From Rossellomorea marisflavi (lineage in GTDB: Bacteria > Bacillota > Bacilli > Bacillales > Bacillaceae_B), in assembly GCF_009806575.1 (NCBI RefSeq), contig NZ_CP047096.1, forward strand, positions 1-64,000: 64,000 nt of DNA. Direction: 5' to 3'. Shown piece by piece: positions 24,390 through 34,040 of the stretch (position 1 is the stretch's first letter; each line of letters begins with the position of its first letter). Both the position numbers and the translations under genes were made by a program. Under the pieces are notes generated by a model, which worked only from the letters and a program-made list of their open reading frames with translations, was not told the DNA's origin and did no database searches.

Positions 24390-24761
24390 TTATTCTTCAT
24401 TAATCGTAATAGGTTCACTTGCTTTATGACTTGATTCTCCATGCCCTGGTCCAAATAAGTTTAAAATTACAACTCCTGCAAGAATAAGTACTATTCCTGC
24501 AATGCTAGCCATGTTAATTTTTTCTTTCCAAATTAAAACTGAAATGATAGTAGTAAAAACAATACCCAATCCTGACCATAATGCATACGCAGTAGTTAAG
24601 GGAATGGTTTTCAACGATATTGCTAAAAAGAAAAAACAAATAACGAAAGATACAAGCACCCCTATTGTAGGAAAGAGTTTTGAAAAACCTTCAGATGCTT
24701 TTAATAAAGAAGATCCAATAAGTTCTCCAATTATAGCAAGTGCTAAATATAAATATGACAT
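24390..24761 (-). CDS. Small multidrug resistance (SMR) efflux protein
   Basis: 123 residues, four membrane helices. ALAIIGELIGSSLLKASEGF holds the conserved membrane Glu (as Glu14 of EmrE); AYALWSGLGIVFTTIISVLIW and AGIVLILAGVVILNL are typical SMR helices. A dimer would exchange protons for quaternary ammonium compounds or other cations. The tail after helix 4 (GPGHGESSHKAS) is longer than usual. AGGAGGGAG precedes ATG. Cotranscribed behind its tetR gene. Confidence 0.88.
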   Translation of the reverse strand: MSYLYLALAIIGELIGSSLLKASEGFSKLFPTIGVLVSFVICFFFLAISLKTIPLTTAYALWSGLGIVFTTIISVLIWKEKINMASIAGIVLILAGVVILNLFGPGHGESSHKASEPITINEE

Positions 24762-24763
24762 TA

Positions 24764-25312
24764 TTATACTCCCTCCTGAATCATGGTCATTAATTCTTCA
24801 AATACTTGTTTTTTTAGTTCTTCATTTAATGGTGCTATTCCAAATATTTCAGAGAACCAAAGACCATCTATTGATAATCTTGCGATTGTTATTTTCACCG
24901 GATCAATTCCATCGTTTATTAACTTTGTATGCAAAATATTGTATTTCTCTCGAAACTCAGCTAATAAGTCTGGATTAATAAACATTGCAGCCGTTAATGC
25001 GGAATTTAGTTTATTATTTGCTAAATCAGAAAATGTTGTTTCTAAATAAGCTCTACTCCATTTTCCTAATGGATTATTATCTTTATTAACTAACATATCG
25101 AGGCATTCAAAATAATAATTTGTCCAATCTTCCACCATTCCTTTAATTAAGGCTTCCTTGCTAGGGAAATGATATAATAATCCACCTTTGCTTACACCAG
25201 CTCTTTGGGCTACAGCTTCTAATGTGAGTTTAATAACGCCTTCTTCTTTAACAATTTCAGATGCAGCAGTCAATATATACTTTTTTTTATTGGTATTTTT
25301 TGAAATAGTCAT
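24764..25312 (-). CDS. TetR-family repressor of the SMR pump
   Basis: ATG 25312 (MTISKNTNKKKYILTAA) with GGAGGTAATT upstream; the longer frame runs through promoter and operator. Residues 30-55 VAQRAGVSKGGLLYHFPSKEALIKGM are the TetR helix-turn-helix; the rest is a TetR-C ligand domain (WFSEIFGIAPLNEELKKQVFEEL). The stop is 2 bases before the SMR start. Presumed autorepressor responding to the pump's substrates. Confidence 0.87.
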   Translation of the reverse strand: MTISKNTNKKKYILTAASEIVKEEGVIKLTLEAVAQRAGVSKGGLLYHFPSKEALIKGMVEDWTNYYFECLDMLVNKDNNPLGKWSRAYLETTFSDLANNKLNSALTAAMFINPDLLAEFREKYNILHTKLINDGIDPVKITIARLSIDGLWFSEIFGIAPLNEELKKQVFEELMTMIQEGV

Positions 25313-25340
25313 AATTACCTCCATAACTTCGATATTATTT

Positions 25341-25369
25341 ACTGTACCGTCTGGACGGTTTTTTGTCAA
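25341..25369 (-). promoter_or_regulatory. Promoter with TetR-type operator inside the spacer
   Basis: On the minus strand TTGACA (25364-25369) and TACAGT (25341-25346) are 17 bases apart, and the spacer is filled by the perfect dyad ACCGTC-CA-GACGGT (25346-25359). Repressor binding there would exclude RNA polymerase. Confidence 0.8.
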
Positions 25370-25654
25370 TAATTGAAATTGCCCGCGATTTTTATGTTTC
25401 ATAGTAATTTCTTGACCACAGTAAGGAAGACCAACCCTGGTCCGGGTGGTCGAAGGAATCCACCATACTGCGCCAGCAAGTTCTTTAGTACTTTAAGGAG
25501 AGAGCAACGACAACCGGTTCATAACGAAGGACAGTGGGGAGACTCGTAGCACACGAGGAAGATAATAAAGTAAAAAAGCCTTGCTGATTATACAGCAAGA
25601 CTTGGAAGTTAGTGCGCTACATACATAACACCGAATTGATACGGCCACATTGTT
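25370..25654. other. Non-coding stretch with a hairpin
   Basis: No supported gene. A CTTGCTG/CAGCAAG hairpin at about 25576-25601 could be a terminator. The GC-richer part 25420-25560 contains several short inverted repeats but matches nothing I recognise. Confidence 0.4.
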
Positions 25655-25972
25655 CTACAGATCTTTAAAAGTCCTAGAATTTTTTGTTGTTTCTTGAATA
25701 GGAGGACTGTCTGCTGTTTTCTTCTTTAAAGCCAGTACCCAGTCAATCAATTGGTCGCGATCAACCAATCTGACATGATTTGAACTCGCTAGCCTCTTTG
25801 CTGGCTCAGTGAAGAAACTGTTGGTGATGACCCAACACTCATCCGCGCTGTAATGGCTTTTAGCTGAAGCAATCTCTTGCACGACCTTAATGCCAACGAG
25901 CTGGGTGGAGCCTGCAACCGAATGATCAACGGAGGCTAGGAAAATGACCGAATCCTTATCACGTAATAGCAA
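25655..25972 (-). pseudogene. 3-prime fragment of a second Mrr-like gene
   Basis: From about 25900 to 25655 the frame reads VGIKVVQEIASAKSHYSADECW...LIDWVLALKKKTAD, closely matching the C-terminal half of the intact gene at 15283-15849 at both protein and DNA level. Upstream of VGIK the sequence switches to an unrelated MLLRDKDSVIFLASVDH stretch, so the copy is truncated and fused. Confidence 0.8.
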
Positions 25973-25974
25973 TA

Positions 25975-26175
25975 AGCTTCAATCCCATAATGACGGCTAC
26001 AATAATCTCGAGACGCTTGTGCCCATACGTATTTACATAGGCGGTTGCCTTATGGCCAGGATAAACGCAATCAATAAGTCTTTATGAGCCATAGAATCGC
26101 TTTACACATGCCATGCGATGAATAAGAGCGCCAGGGAGTTGGTGATGAATCCACCGATTGCTTTAACGAACATGC
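25975..26175 (-). pseudogene. Scraps of a CzcD-like cation diffusion facilitator gene
   Basis: On the minus strand KAIGGFITNSLALLF (about 26167-26120) and, further on, TYGHKRLEIIVAVIMGL (about 26035-25985) correspond, in the right order, to EAxGGxxTNSLALLSD and TYGYKRFEILAALxNG of CDF zinc transporters. The frame is broken and most of the gene is missing. A second CDF remnant lies at 34162. Confidence 0.55.
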
Positions 26176-26250
26176 AAAGGGTATATCCACTTTGTTCACA
26201 ATCAATCTGGATAGAACGAAACAGCCCGGCAGTCATCGAGCTGTGTTCGT

Positions 26251-28752
26251 TCACTTGCTCCTGCCCTTCACGAGACGCAGAGCATTCAGAATTACGATAA
26301 TGGCAGCACCCGTGTCGCTTAGTACGGCCAACCATAGTGTCAACCATCCGGGGAAGATCAACGCAAGTGCAACAAATTTAACAACCAGAGAAAACCAGAT
26401 GTTCTGCTTGATAATGCTTAAAGCGCGCTGACTCAGGTTAATGGTATGTGGGAGTTTATCAAGGTTATCTGCCATTAACACGATATCAGCGGTTTCCATG
26501 GCAGTATCCGTCCCTGCTCCTCCCATGGCAATGCCAAGATCAGCTGTTGCAAGTGCCGGAGCATCATTGATTCCATCTCCGACCATAGCTACATGATATC
26601 CTTCACGTTGAAGCTGCTTGATGACATTCACTTTGTCTTCTGGCAGCAATTCTGCATACGAACGATCAATGCCAGCTTCCCTTGATACTAGCTGTGCGGT
26701 CTTGGGGTTATCACCTGTTAACATGACTACCTGATTGATTCCGGCTTCTTTTAAAGATGAAATCGTCTCGACCGTATCTCTTCGAATGGTGTCGGCCACT
26801 GCAAGGATCCCCAGCACATCATCTTCATGACCGATGATGACCACGGTCTTCCCTTCATTTTCAAAGGTATTGGCCACCGTCTCTGCTTCTTCAGTCAAAC
26901 CATTAAGCTCGCGAAATAAACGGACACTCCCTGCGATATATTGTGTGCCCCCGATAATGGCTTTCACACCTTTCCCGGTAATGTTCGTAAAGGAACTTCC
27001 CTCTCTTCCGCTTATCCCCCTTTCAGAGGCATGCTTTACGATGGTTCTTGCAATGGGGTGAGTCGAATGCCCTTCTAATGTCATCGCAATGGACAGTAAT
27101 TCTTCTTCTGTTCCTTCGAATACTTTGATTCCGGAAACATTAGGCTTTCCTTCGGTCAATGTGCCTGTTTTATCAAAGGCAATTGCATTAATACCGGCTG
27201 CCTTCTCAAGAAATGTACCACCTTTGATCAAAACACCATACTTTGCAGCGCTTCCTATGGCAGAAACGATTGCGACCGGAGTCGATATCACCAGTGCACA
27301 AGGACAAGCGACGACCAACAGTTCCAGTCCTCTGTAGAACCATTCACTCCAGGTCCCCATTCCCACTAATGGTGGAATGACCATGACCACCACAGCAAGA
27401 ACAAAGACGATGGGGGTGTAGATGGACGCAAAGCGGTCAATGAATGCTTGAGTAGGGGCTTTTTGGTCTTGAGCCTCTTCCACTAGATGAATGATTCTGG
27501 CGATTGTTGTATCTTCTACAAGCTTCGTGACTTTGACTGCCAATGAACCATTTTCGTTGATGCTTCCAGCATAGACTATGTCACCTATTGTTTTATCAAG
27601 AGGGATGGATTCTCCCGTAATAGGAGCTTGATTGACACTCGATTCCCCACTGATAATCTCTCCATCCAATGAAATCCGTTCACCAGGCTTCACCACCATG
27701 ATCTCCCCAATTGCAACGGCTTCAACCGGTTTTTTCTTGATTTCACTTCCCTCTTGGATCCAAGCTTCTGTGGGCGCCAGGTTCATAAGGCTACGGATGG
27801 AATTCCTCGTCTTTTCAATCGACATGGTTTGTAGAGCCGTTCCCAATGCAAATAGCCAAACAACCGTCGCCCCTTCCAACCATTCTCCAATCAATGCCGC
27901 GCCGATTGCTGCAGCAGACATGAGAACGTTCATATCAAGGGAACCGCTGCGAATTGAATAATAGGCACTCCTGACGGGCTTATATCCACTGATCAGCATG
28001 GAAAAAGCATATAGCATCGTGATGACCAAATCCGGCACACCAGTGAAAGATCCCCCTAGGCCGAGGGCAATCAAGATCCCCGATGTGATAATCGTCCCTT
28101 TCTCCTGATTGTTCCCTTTTGGCCTGTTTGCATCATGTCTGGAACGAATCGACGCTTTAAACCCTATTTTTGAAACTTCCGAGATGATTTCATCCACACT
28201 ATTGTCGTGAACCACCTCCATTTTCCCTGTGGAAAAGTGGACAGAAACATGATGGACCCCGTTGATGGATGACAGGTGGTTCTCGATGCTTTTGGCACAA
28301 CTTCCACAGTCCATCCCTTCGACATTGTAGGTCTTGGTATTCTTATTCTCCACTACGGGATCCAGGGCGTAGCCGAGCTTTTCTATCGTGCTCTCTACCT
28401 CATTCCGATCTGCTCCGGATCCCGCACTGTATCTAAGTTTCCCCGTGCTATAATTTACATGGATATCCTCGACCCCCTGCAATTTCCCCAAAGCTTTCTC
28501 AATCGAGAGGGCACAGGACGGGCAGTCCATCCCGGATACCTTATACTCCTCAAAGACTGGTGCCACCTTCCCTTGACGCATCTCACTCCTGTCTTCCCCA
28601 CAAGTATCAATGGTGCAACATGACTGCTGGAGAGGAAAATCAACGTCCGTATCCGCGCAACAACCTTTTCCCGACTTTTCTTGGGCAAGCAGGATTTCAC
28701 TCTTATCGCCTTTCTTCTTATCCGGCGATCCTCCACAACATTTATCGGCCAT
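26251..28752 (-). CDS. cadA: Cd/Zn/Pb-translocating P1B-type ATPase (CadA-like), 833 residues
   Basis: Order: a Cys-rich N-terminal tail (KCCGG, GCCAD, QSCCTIDTC), two heavy-metal-associated domains (GMDCPSC and GMDCGSC), membrane helices, the TGES actuator (ITGESIPLDK), the ion-site CPC (VVACPCALVIST), the phosphorylation motif DKTGTLTEGKP, the HP motif (GHSTHPIA) and hinge TGDNPKTA / GDGINDAPALA. It pumps divalent soft metals out of the cell using ATP. Two HMAs and the extra Cys tail are more than in staphylococcal CadA. Follows its ArsR-type regulator by 13 bases. Base composition is higher in GC than the backbone. Confidence 0.93.
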   Translation of the reverse strand: MADKCCGGSPDKKKGDKSEILLAQEKSGKGCCADTDVDFPLQQSCCTIDTCGEDRSEMRQGKVAPVFEEYKVSGMDCPSCALSIEKALGKLQGVEDIHVNYSTGKLRYSAGSGADRNEVESTIEKLGYALDPVVENKNTKTYNVEGMDCGSCAKSIENHLSSINGVHHVSVHFSTGKMEVVHDNSVDEIISEVSKIGFKASIRSRHDANRPKGNNQEKGTIITSGILIALGLGGSFTGVPDLVITMLYAFSMLISGYKPVRSAYYSIRSGSLDMNVLMSAAAIGAALIGEWLEGATVVWLFALGTALQTMSIEKTRNSIRSLMNLAPTEAWIQEGSEIKKKPVEAVAIGEIMVVKPGERISLDGEIISGESSVNQAPITGESIPLDKTIGDIVYAGSINENGSLAVKVTKLVEDTTIARIIHLVEEAQDQKAPTQAFIDRFASIYTPIVFVLAVVVMVIPPLVGMGTWSEWFYRGLELLVVACPCALVISTPVAIVSAIGSAAKYGVLIKGGTFLEKAAGINAIAFDKTGTLTEGKPNVSGIKVFEGTEEELLSIAMTLEGHSTHPIARTIVKHASERGISGREGSSFTNITGKGVKAIIGGTQYIAGSVRLFRELNGLTEEAETVANTFENEGKTVVIIGHEDDVLGILAVADTIRRDTVETISSLKEAGINQVVMLTGDNPKTAQLVSREAGIDRSYAELLPEDKVNVIKQLQREGYHVAMVGDGINDAPALATADLGIAMGGAGTDTAMETADIVLMADNLDKLPHTINLSQRALSIIKQNIWFSLVVKFVALALIFPGWLTLWLAVLSDTGAAIIVILNALRLVKGRSK

Positions 28753-28765
28753 TCATTTCCATCCC

Positions 28766-29092
28766 CTATACAATATGATTACGGCAACAGGCTACATCAC
28801 TTTGTACTTCACCCAAGACTGCATCAAACATCGTTAACAGATTTCTAACGTTCTCATTGCTCAAGCGATAATGGACATATTTCCCATCCTGCCTTCCAAC
28901 AATCAAACCGCACCCCTTTAAACATGAAAGGTGCTGAGATATGCTGGATTGACTTCCGTTAAGCTCCTCCACAAGCTGCGTCACCGTTTTCTCATCTTCT
29001 TTAAGCGCTTCTAAAATTTGAATTCTAAGTTTATGAGCAAATCCCTGTAGAAATTTAACCTTGATATTCAAATCGAAATCGACCTGATTCAA
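28766..29092 (-). CDS. ArsR/SmtB-family metal-responsive repressor
   Basis: I choose TTG 29092 (MNQVDFDLNIKVKFLQGF) with AAAGGAG upstream. The winged helix VTQLVEELNGSQSSISQHLSCLKGCGLI is typical ArsR; LKGCGLI has one Cys in the recognition-helix end, and the tail EVQSDVACCRNHIV supplies Cys and His ligands as in CmtR/CzrA-like sensors. It probably represses itself and cadA and is released by metal. Two dyads lie upstream. Confidence 0.85.
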   Translation of the reverse strand: MNQVDFDLNIKVKFLQGFAHKLRIQILEALKEDEKTVTQLVEELNGSQSSISQHLSCLKGCGLIVGRQDGKYVHYRLSNENVRNLLTMFDAVLGEVQSDVACCRNHIV

Positions 29093-29108
29093 ACAACCCA
29101 CTCCTTTC

Positions 29109-29161
29109 ACATTAGAAAATCCTAATATGTATGATTAACATATTACAGATCTCTAATATGT
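29109..29161 (-). promoter_or_regulatory. Paired ArsR-type operators of the arsR-cadA operon
   Basis: ACATATTA-N8-TAATATGT (29138-29161) is a perfect dyad; a second, ACATTAG-N6-CTAATATGT, lies at 29109-29130. Both fit 12-2-12-like ATAT(T)A operators of ArsR-family repressors. Confidence 0.7.
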
Positions 29162-29537
29162 GTGTCAAAATAAAAAAAAAAACATATACCGATGTTTTTC
29201 ATTCAAACCTATTCATTTTTTTTAATTTGTCTTCCGTATTCAACATGATGTTCGAGTTATCCAAATTTGCTCGCATCCTCATCATTCGGTTCTGAATGCT
29301 ACATATCGTTAAGCTGAACTTCCACACATATGTGGCTCTACTTGAAACTAATTAGAACTAATAATATCAGCGTCTGTACAAAGGGATTGAGTTGCAGCAT
29401 TGAGTAGAGGGAAAATTCTGCAGCTGAAGGTTGCCTACAAAAAGCACAAAAAGACAGGGATTGGATTATGTCCCTGTCTTTAACGATTATTTCTGCCGTT
29501 TAGTATAAATGGAGGTTCTATTAGGAAGAGAATAGTA
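29162..29537. other. Intergenic stretch of about 375 bases
   Basis: Besides the terminator at 29449-29482 nothing is recognised. No frame with a ribosome binding site was found. Confidence 0.5.
29449..29482 (-). terminator. Terminator after the Acr3-like gene
   Basis: AAAGACAGGGA pairs with TCCCTGTCTTT, 11-bp stem, T-rich 3-prime side on the minus strand. Confidence 0.85.
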
Positions 29538-30608
29538 TTAGTTGGTTGTTTTACGCATGATGAAGTTAGGGACTAATCGAATGTACATGAGCTCAACGGC
29601 AAGTTCTACGATGGTTTGAGTCACAATGATCGCTGCAACTAACGTGTTCATAGTATCCGGCAAGGCCAACGCAAGTGGAAGAACGACAAGTGAGTTCCGT
29701 GTGGATCCACTGAATATTAGGGCACGACCTGAACCGATATCAAGCTTAAACCATTTTGCTATTACCTTAGAGATGAACGGCATAATGATCATAAAAGCAA
29801 TATAAATAGGAATTACTTTGATAATCAGATTGATGTCTGCTGACACTTTCCCAATTTGAGATGCTACAACGACAAATAGGGTAAGGGCCATAAATGGGAC
29901 TGGGAGCCATGCAGATAGGTCAATCATTCGAATCCCTGCTCTTGATTTTTTTGCTATGATCTGCAAAGCGATGGCCAGTCCTAAAGGGATCACAATCAGG
30001 CCAAGAAATGCTTCTAGGAATGGAGCTGGATCTACAATCGTTACTGCTTCACTCCCGATAAACAGGATTAAGTACAAAGGTAATAGCAACATTTGGGTAA
30101 TAAAAAGAATAGGTGTAGAAATCAGGATGATCTTTTCATTTCCTCTCCCCAAAGCCGTAAACACAATGACATAATCAATGCAAGGTGTAAGTAACACTAA
30201 ATAAACACCTAGCAGTAGTGGCGGATAGTCTGGTAGGAACCTAGCTAGGAGCCATACCACAACGGGGACGGCGACAAAGTTGACTGTAAGTAGTGCCCAG
30301 ATAAAACGGCGATTTGCAAACGATTCCTTTAATGAAGTGAATGGTATCTGGGAGAACATACTATACATCAAGATAGCAATAACCAGAGATATGGTCACAT
30401 CCAATTTTGCTCCTAGATTCGGGGCCACTAATCCAAATCCAGCTGCCACTAGTAGTACAATGACATAAAGCCAGACTTGATTATTTTCTAGTTTCTCTCG
30501 AGTAACTATGATTTGAATACACTCCTTCATTTCTTTGCGTGAAGCGATTAGTTGTTTTTTGGAGGTAAAGTCTCTCTCCATACTATCATAGCTAGTGGTA
30601 AACTCCAT
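29538..30608 (-). CDS. Acr3-like / bile acid:sodium symporter family arsenic resistance transporter
   Basis: 356 residues, about ten membrane helices after a 40-residue hydrophilic N-terminus. LTPCIDYVIVFTALGRGNEK holds the conserved Cys in a broken helix, as in arsenite transporters of the BART superfamily; RALIFSGSTRNSLVVLPLALALP is the second conserved broken helix. The family expels arsenite or antimonite, and members of this subgroup are annotated arsenic resistance protein. No arsR or arsC is adjacent. ATG 30608 is used; MKECIQ further in is an alternative start. Confidence 0.8.
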   Translation of the reverse strand: MEFTTSYDSMERDFTSKKQLIASRKEMKECIQIIVTREKLENNQVWLYVIVLLVAAGFGLVAPNLGAKLDVTISLVIAILMYSMFSQIPFTSLKESFANRRFIWALLTVNFVAVPVVVWLLARFLPDYPPLLLGVYLVLLTPCIDYVIVFTALGRGNEKIILISTPILFITQMLLLPLYLILFIGSEAVTIVDPAPFLEAFLGLIVIPLGLAIALQIIAKKSRAGIRMIDLSAWLPVPFMALTLFVVVASQIGKVSADINLIIKVIPIYIAFMIIMPFISKVIAKWFKLDIGSGRALIFSGSTRNSLVVLPLALALPDTMNTLVAAIIVTQTIVELAVELMYIRLVPNFIMRKTTN

Positions 30609-30851
30609 TCAATACAAAATACCGCACATTTAGGCGGGCAGCGTCTCTTTATAGATGGAAACCAATTGAATCCCTCAATGACGGTCCCTTTTTTCCCCTA
30701 CGTTGACGACAATGGTTTTATATAAGATTGTCTAAAGCCGTAGCGTACAATACAGCTTTGCCACTTGTGGTGCAGCCGTTGCAGACAAACAGTTCATTCC
30801 CCTGGTTTAGCTAAAGTGGCATGAACTACTCGAACATCGTGCTCTCGCCCA

Positions 30852-31115
30852 GTGAACGGGCAAAGGAAGTACACAGTCGATGTCCTGGATCAGCTACCAT
30901 TCATTAAGACAGCTCAGCAAGCAGGTTTTAGTAGTCAAGAGATTAATATTTTTCCTCCTCATAGATGGAGAGAAATGGCTCGATCCAAGTGTGCCGAATT
31001 GGAGGATCAACAGAAAACCATAGAAGAAATGCCGGAGATCAACGGATTAAAGTATACATGTAAAACGTGGTCAGAGTGTTTTACGAAAGCAAATCCAACC
31101 GGCACTTGTGGATAA
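30852..31115 (+). pseudogene. C-terminal fragment of a MerR-family regulator
   Basis: RKYTVDVLDQLPFIKTAQQAGFSSQEIN is the helix after the MerR DNA-binding domain; RWREMARSKCAELEDQQKTIEEM is the dimerisation coiled coil; a Cys-containing tail (YTCKTWSECF, TGTCG) resembles metal-sensing MerR tails. The helix-turn-helix is absent because the sequence upstream (30609-30851) is unrelated. Remnant. Confidence 0.7.
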
Positions 31116-31128
31116 CTATCAAAATATC

Positions 31129-31163
31129 GGCGCCCGAAACAACCGTGTTTTGGGCGCTATTTT
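31129..31163 (+). terminator. Terminator
   Basis: GGCGCCCGAAACA pairs with TGTTTTGGGCGCT and is followed by ATTTTAAAT; 12 bases after the MerR fragment stop. Confidence 0.8.
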
Positions 31164-31184
31164 AAATAGTGAACCGATAAATGT

Positions 31185-32254
31185 TTACTCCACCTTTCCC
31201 TTTGATGGAGTAGAGAGGGCTTCAGACTGTATCAGTTTCTCATAAATGTATTCAGCATCATTCCCTACTCCCAGTAATAGCGCAGATCCCCTTCGGAATT
31301 GCCAAGGAAGGCCCAGAAAATAAAGGCCCTGTTCCTTGGAAATCCCCCGAATATGAATAGGTTTACCGAGTTCATCCACTACCCTAGGGAGGCTTATCCA
31401 ATCGTAATTTTGTCTATAGCCAGTCGCCCAGATAATATTAGAGACATCCAGCTTACTGCCATCTTCCAGTATGACTCGTCTTCCTTTAAACCCATGAAAC
31501 CGGCTTTTTATAATGACTTTCTCTTCTTTTATCAGGTTTACTAACTCCTTACCAAAGATGGGATCAGGCTGGTTTTGAATGTATTTGCCCAGTCTTGATT
31601 CTGAAGTAACGGATAAAAGGCCTAAGCGTTTAAACCACCGAAAAATGCTTTTTCCTGCTACCTCTTGGGGCAAAAACCTCATTCTTGATCCCAAAGATAA
31701 ATACACTTTCCTCGTTTTTGAAAGTTCCACTGCAATCTGAGCACCTGAATTGCCTCCCCCACGACCAAAACAGATCCAGGCTCAAGCTGGGAGGAATTTC
31801 GATAATTCGAGGAATGCAGGTGGGTAAAGGGAACAGACTCACTTTGATTTAGAGGGATGTTAGGCGTATGAAACGGCCCTGTCGCAATGACAACTTGCTT
31901 CGATAAAAGTGTGTCCCGTTCTGTCCTGACATGAAACATCCCATTGTGTTTCTCCAATTTTAACACCTTGGTACTTAGTCGTAGGGGGAGATTGAATGTC
32001 TGAACATACTCTGCTAAGTAAGAAGCAATCTCCTCTTTACCCGGATACCCATCCTCATCTCCATTAAGTGCCAGTCCGGGAAGGGATGACATAGACCGGG
32101 GTGTAAAAAGCTTCAAAGAGTCATACCTTTTCCTCCAACTCTCGCCAACATCTCTTGACTGATCAATGATCAGGAAGGACTGGTCCGACTTGGTTAAATA
32201 ATATCCCATAGCCAGTCCTGCTTGACCAGCACCAACGACAATGACATCATACAT
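31185..32254 (-). pseudogene. czcO: CzcO-like flavoprotein monooxygenase, one frame break
   Basis: The N-terminal part (MYDVIVVGAGQAGLAMGYYL, GESWRKRYDSLKLFTPR) has the FAD-binding GxGxxG, and after the break the frame continues with GGNSGAQIAVELSKTRKVYLS (NADP site) and IIWATGYRQNYDWI. The break is at about 31760 in a G run: one extra G restores GSVLVVGGGNSG. Intact homologues (Bacillus CzcO/TrkA) are cotranscribed with czcD and linked to metal resistance. Start ATG 32254 has GGAGG upstream. Possibly intact if the deletion is a sequencing error. Confidence 0.85.
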
Positions 32255-32272
32255 GTAAATTCCTCCATAACG

Positions 32273-32304
32273 AATTATTATATGCGTATATATTCATATA
32301 TTAA
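32273..32304 (-). promoter_or_regulatory. Probable CzrA/ArsR-type operator upstream of czcO-like gene
   Basis: On the minus strand TATATGAATATATACGCATATAATAAT is almost the same as TATATGAATATATAATCATATAATAAT at 34043-34069 before the czcD-like remnant (both described here by their shared parts TATATGAATATATA and CATATAATAAT). Confidence 0.6.
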
Positions 32305-32500
32305 TACTTTATGGATTCAATGTATATACTAACCTCCGTTTAAATACAATTGATTTCGTAAATTTAAATAACTACATTTCGCAGTATCACTCAACATACG
32401 ATTAAATTGTTGAAAATATGTACTATTCTGTCGTTTAAGCGCAACCAAACAGTTGCTATGATAAAGCTAGCCTAAAAATCTTGTATAAGGGGTGCTCAGT

Positions 32501-33159
32501 ATGAAGAAATCGCCAATGAAGATGATCGTTCTATTAACGATTGTGGTCTTTTGTCTCTTGGCAGCAATCGTAGTTTTAAACAACAAAGCAGAGAACAAAG
32601 ATGAAACATTGGATACCCACCCAGATGTAACAGGACAACCCTTACACGGGGAAAGGGACGCCCCTGTGTCCATCGTTGAGTTTGGTGATTTCAAATGTCC
32701 TGCATGCAAGGCTTGGGGGACACCATCTACCCTCAATTGAAGAAAGACTTCATTGATACTGGGAAAGCAAATCTGTCCTATGTCAACGTGCTCTTTCATG
32801 GTAAAGAATCTACACTGGCTGCATTGGCCGCAGAATCGGTTTTAGAGAATGATCCGGATTCTTATTGGCGCTTCCAGGAAGAAGTATTCAAAAATCAGCC
32901 AGAGGACAATCACGATGAAGCCTGGATTACGGTTGAGAAACTAATGGAGATCGCCGGTGAAACGACTAGCATGGACCTTCAAAAACTTCAACAGGATATC
33001 CAACAACAAACATTCAAGGATCAATTAGACGTAGATACTTCACTGGTGGAAGAGTTCAACATTGAAAAAACGCCAACGATTATCATCAACGGTGTAATGT
33101 TAGAGGATCCATATGATTATGATAAGATCACGTCCCTGATTGAAGAAGGGCAGAACTAG
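32501..33159 (+). pseudogene. bdbD: BdbD-like thiol-disulfide oxidoreductase (DsbA family), one frame break
   Basis: ATG 32501 (MKKSPMKMIVLLTIVVFCL) follows AAGGGGTG. A membrane anchor is followed by a thioredoxin fold with GDFKCPACKAWG (CPAC active site), a helical insert and the cis-Pro loop IEKTPTIIINGVM. The frame breaks at 32713-32718 in a G run; one extra G gives AWGDTIYPQ. It would oxidise thiols of exported proteins. Its stop abuts the BdbC start. Confidence 0.88.
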
Positions 33160-33585
33160 ATGAATAAAATTGAAGAAACTACATTTTGGCTGTACACAGC
33201 ATGGCTGGTTTCCATCATTGCTACCCTTGGCAGCTTGTATTTCAGTGAGATAAAAGGGTTTGTCCCGTGTGAAATGTGCTGGTATCAGCGGATATTCATG
33301 TATCCACTGGTCCTCATCCTTGGTATTGCAACTTTTCAGAATGATCTTGGTCTAAGAAAAATCGTGCTTCCGATGGCCATCATCGGAGGCACGATCTCCG
33401 TACTTCATTATCTGGAACAAAAAGTTGATGGATTTGGTGGAATTAAGCCCTGCGCGAACGGGGTTCCATGCAATGTGCAGTATATTAATTGGTTTGGATT
33501 CATTACCATTCCGTTCTTGGCTCTGACTGCTTTTACTCTAATAACCATTTTTATGCTGTTATCGTTTAAGGGAACGAAGAAATAA
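33160..33585 (+). CDS. bdbC: BdbC-like disulfide bond formation protein (DsbB family)
   Basis: 141 residues, four membrane helices. The redox pairs are CEMCWYQRIF (residues 38-41 region) and CANGVPC (about 99-105). It reoxidises BdbD and passes electrons to quinone. The start codon directly follows the bdbD stop. Confidence 0.92.
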   Translation: MNKIEETTFWLYTAWLVSIIATLGSLYFSEIKGFVPCEMCWYQRIFMYPLVLILGIATFQNDLGLRKIVLPMAIIGGTISVLHYLEQKVDGFGGIKPCANGVPCNVQYINWFGFITIPFLALTAFTLITIFMLLSFKGTKK

Positions 33586-33678
33586 TCGGATACACTACTG
33601 ATAAGGTGACTCGGTATCACCTTATCAATCGTGCATCTATCCTTAGTTTGTTGTTCGGATATGGGAGGTAAGATTATA

Positions 33679-33966
33679 TTGAAACGACTTTATACTATTT
33701 TGATTGTAACTCTGACTATGGTAGCCGCCATTATATTCATTCCTTTCACCTCTTCTCCTTCTAATTCCAGTAGGGTAATTTTGGATCATGATCAGAAAAC
33801 GTACATTGCACCTTCCTGTTTTAATCAAGAGACGGCCTCAAACTTTCTTGAAGAAACGACATGGGAGGCAGCAAGTAAGTCTAACTACATTGCAAATTCC
33901 ACTTGTTCAAAAGAAAAATTTGAGCCGGTTCATTGCTCAATCTATACATTATTGAATCGCTTGTAG
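33679..33966 (+). CDS. Small exported hypothetical protein with four Cys
   Basis: TTG 33679 has GGGAGGT upstream. MKRLYTILIVTLTMVAAIIF is a signal or anchor segment; the mature part has APSCFNQ, NSTCSKE and VHCSIY. Directly after bdbDC, so a possible substrate or partner of the thiol oxidase pair. No family recognised. Confidence 0.6.
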   Translation: MKRLYTILIVTLTMVAAIIFIPFTSSPSNSSRVILDHDQKTYIAPSCFNQETASNFLEETTWEAASKSNYIANSTCSKEKFEPVHCSIYTLLNRL

Positions 33967-34040
33967 AAAAGTTGTTTTCTCCCATTTGTCCATAACCGAG
34001 CGCTTAGTTGCACTTGACTTATGTAAGTTCTCATTTTTAT

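Noticed and set aside
27632-28623. Long frames on the plus strand inside the first cadA gene
   Set aside because: They are antisense to a complete P-type ATPase with all motifs and arise from its GC-richer codons.
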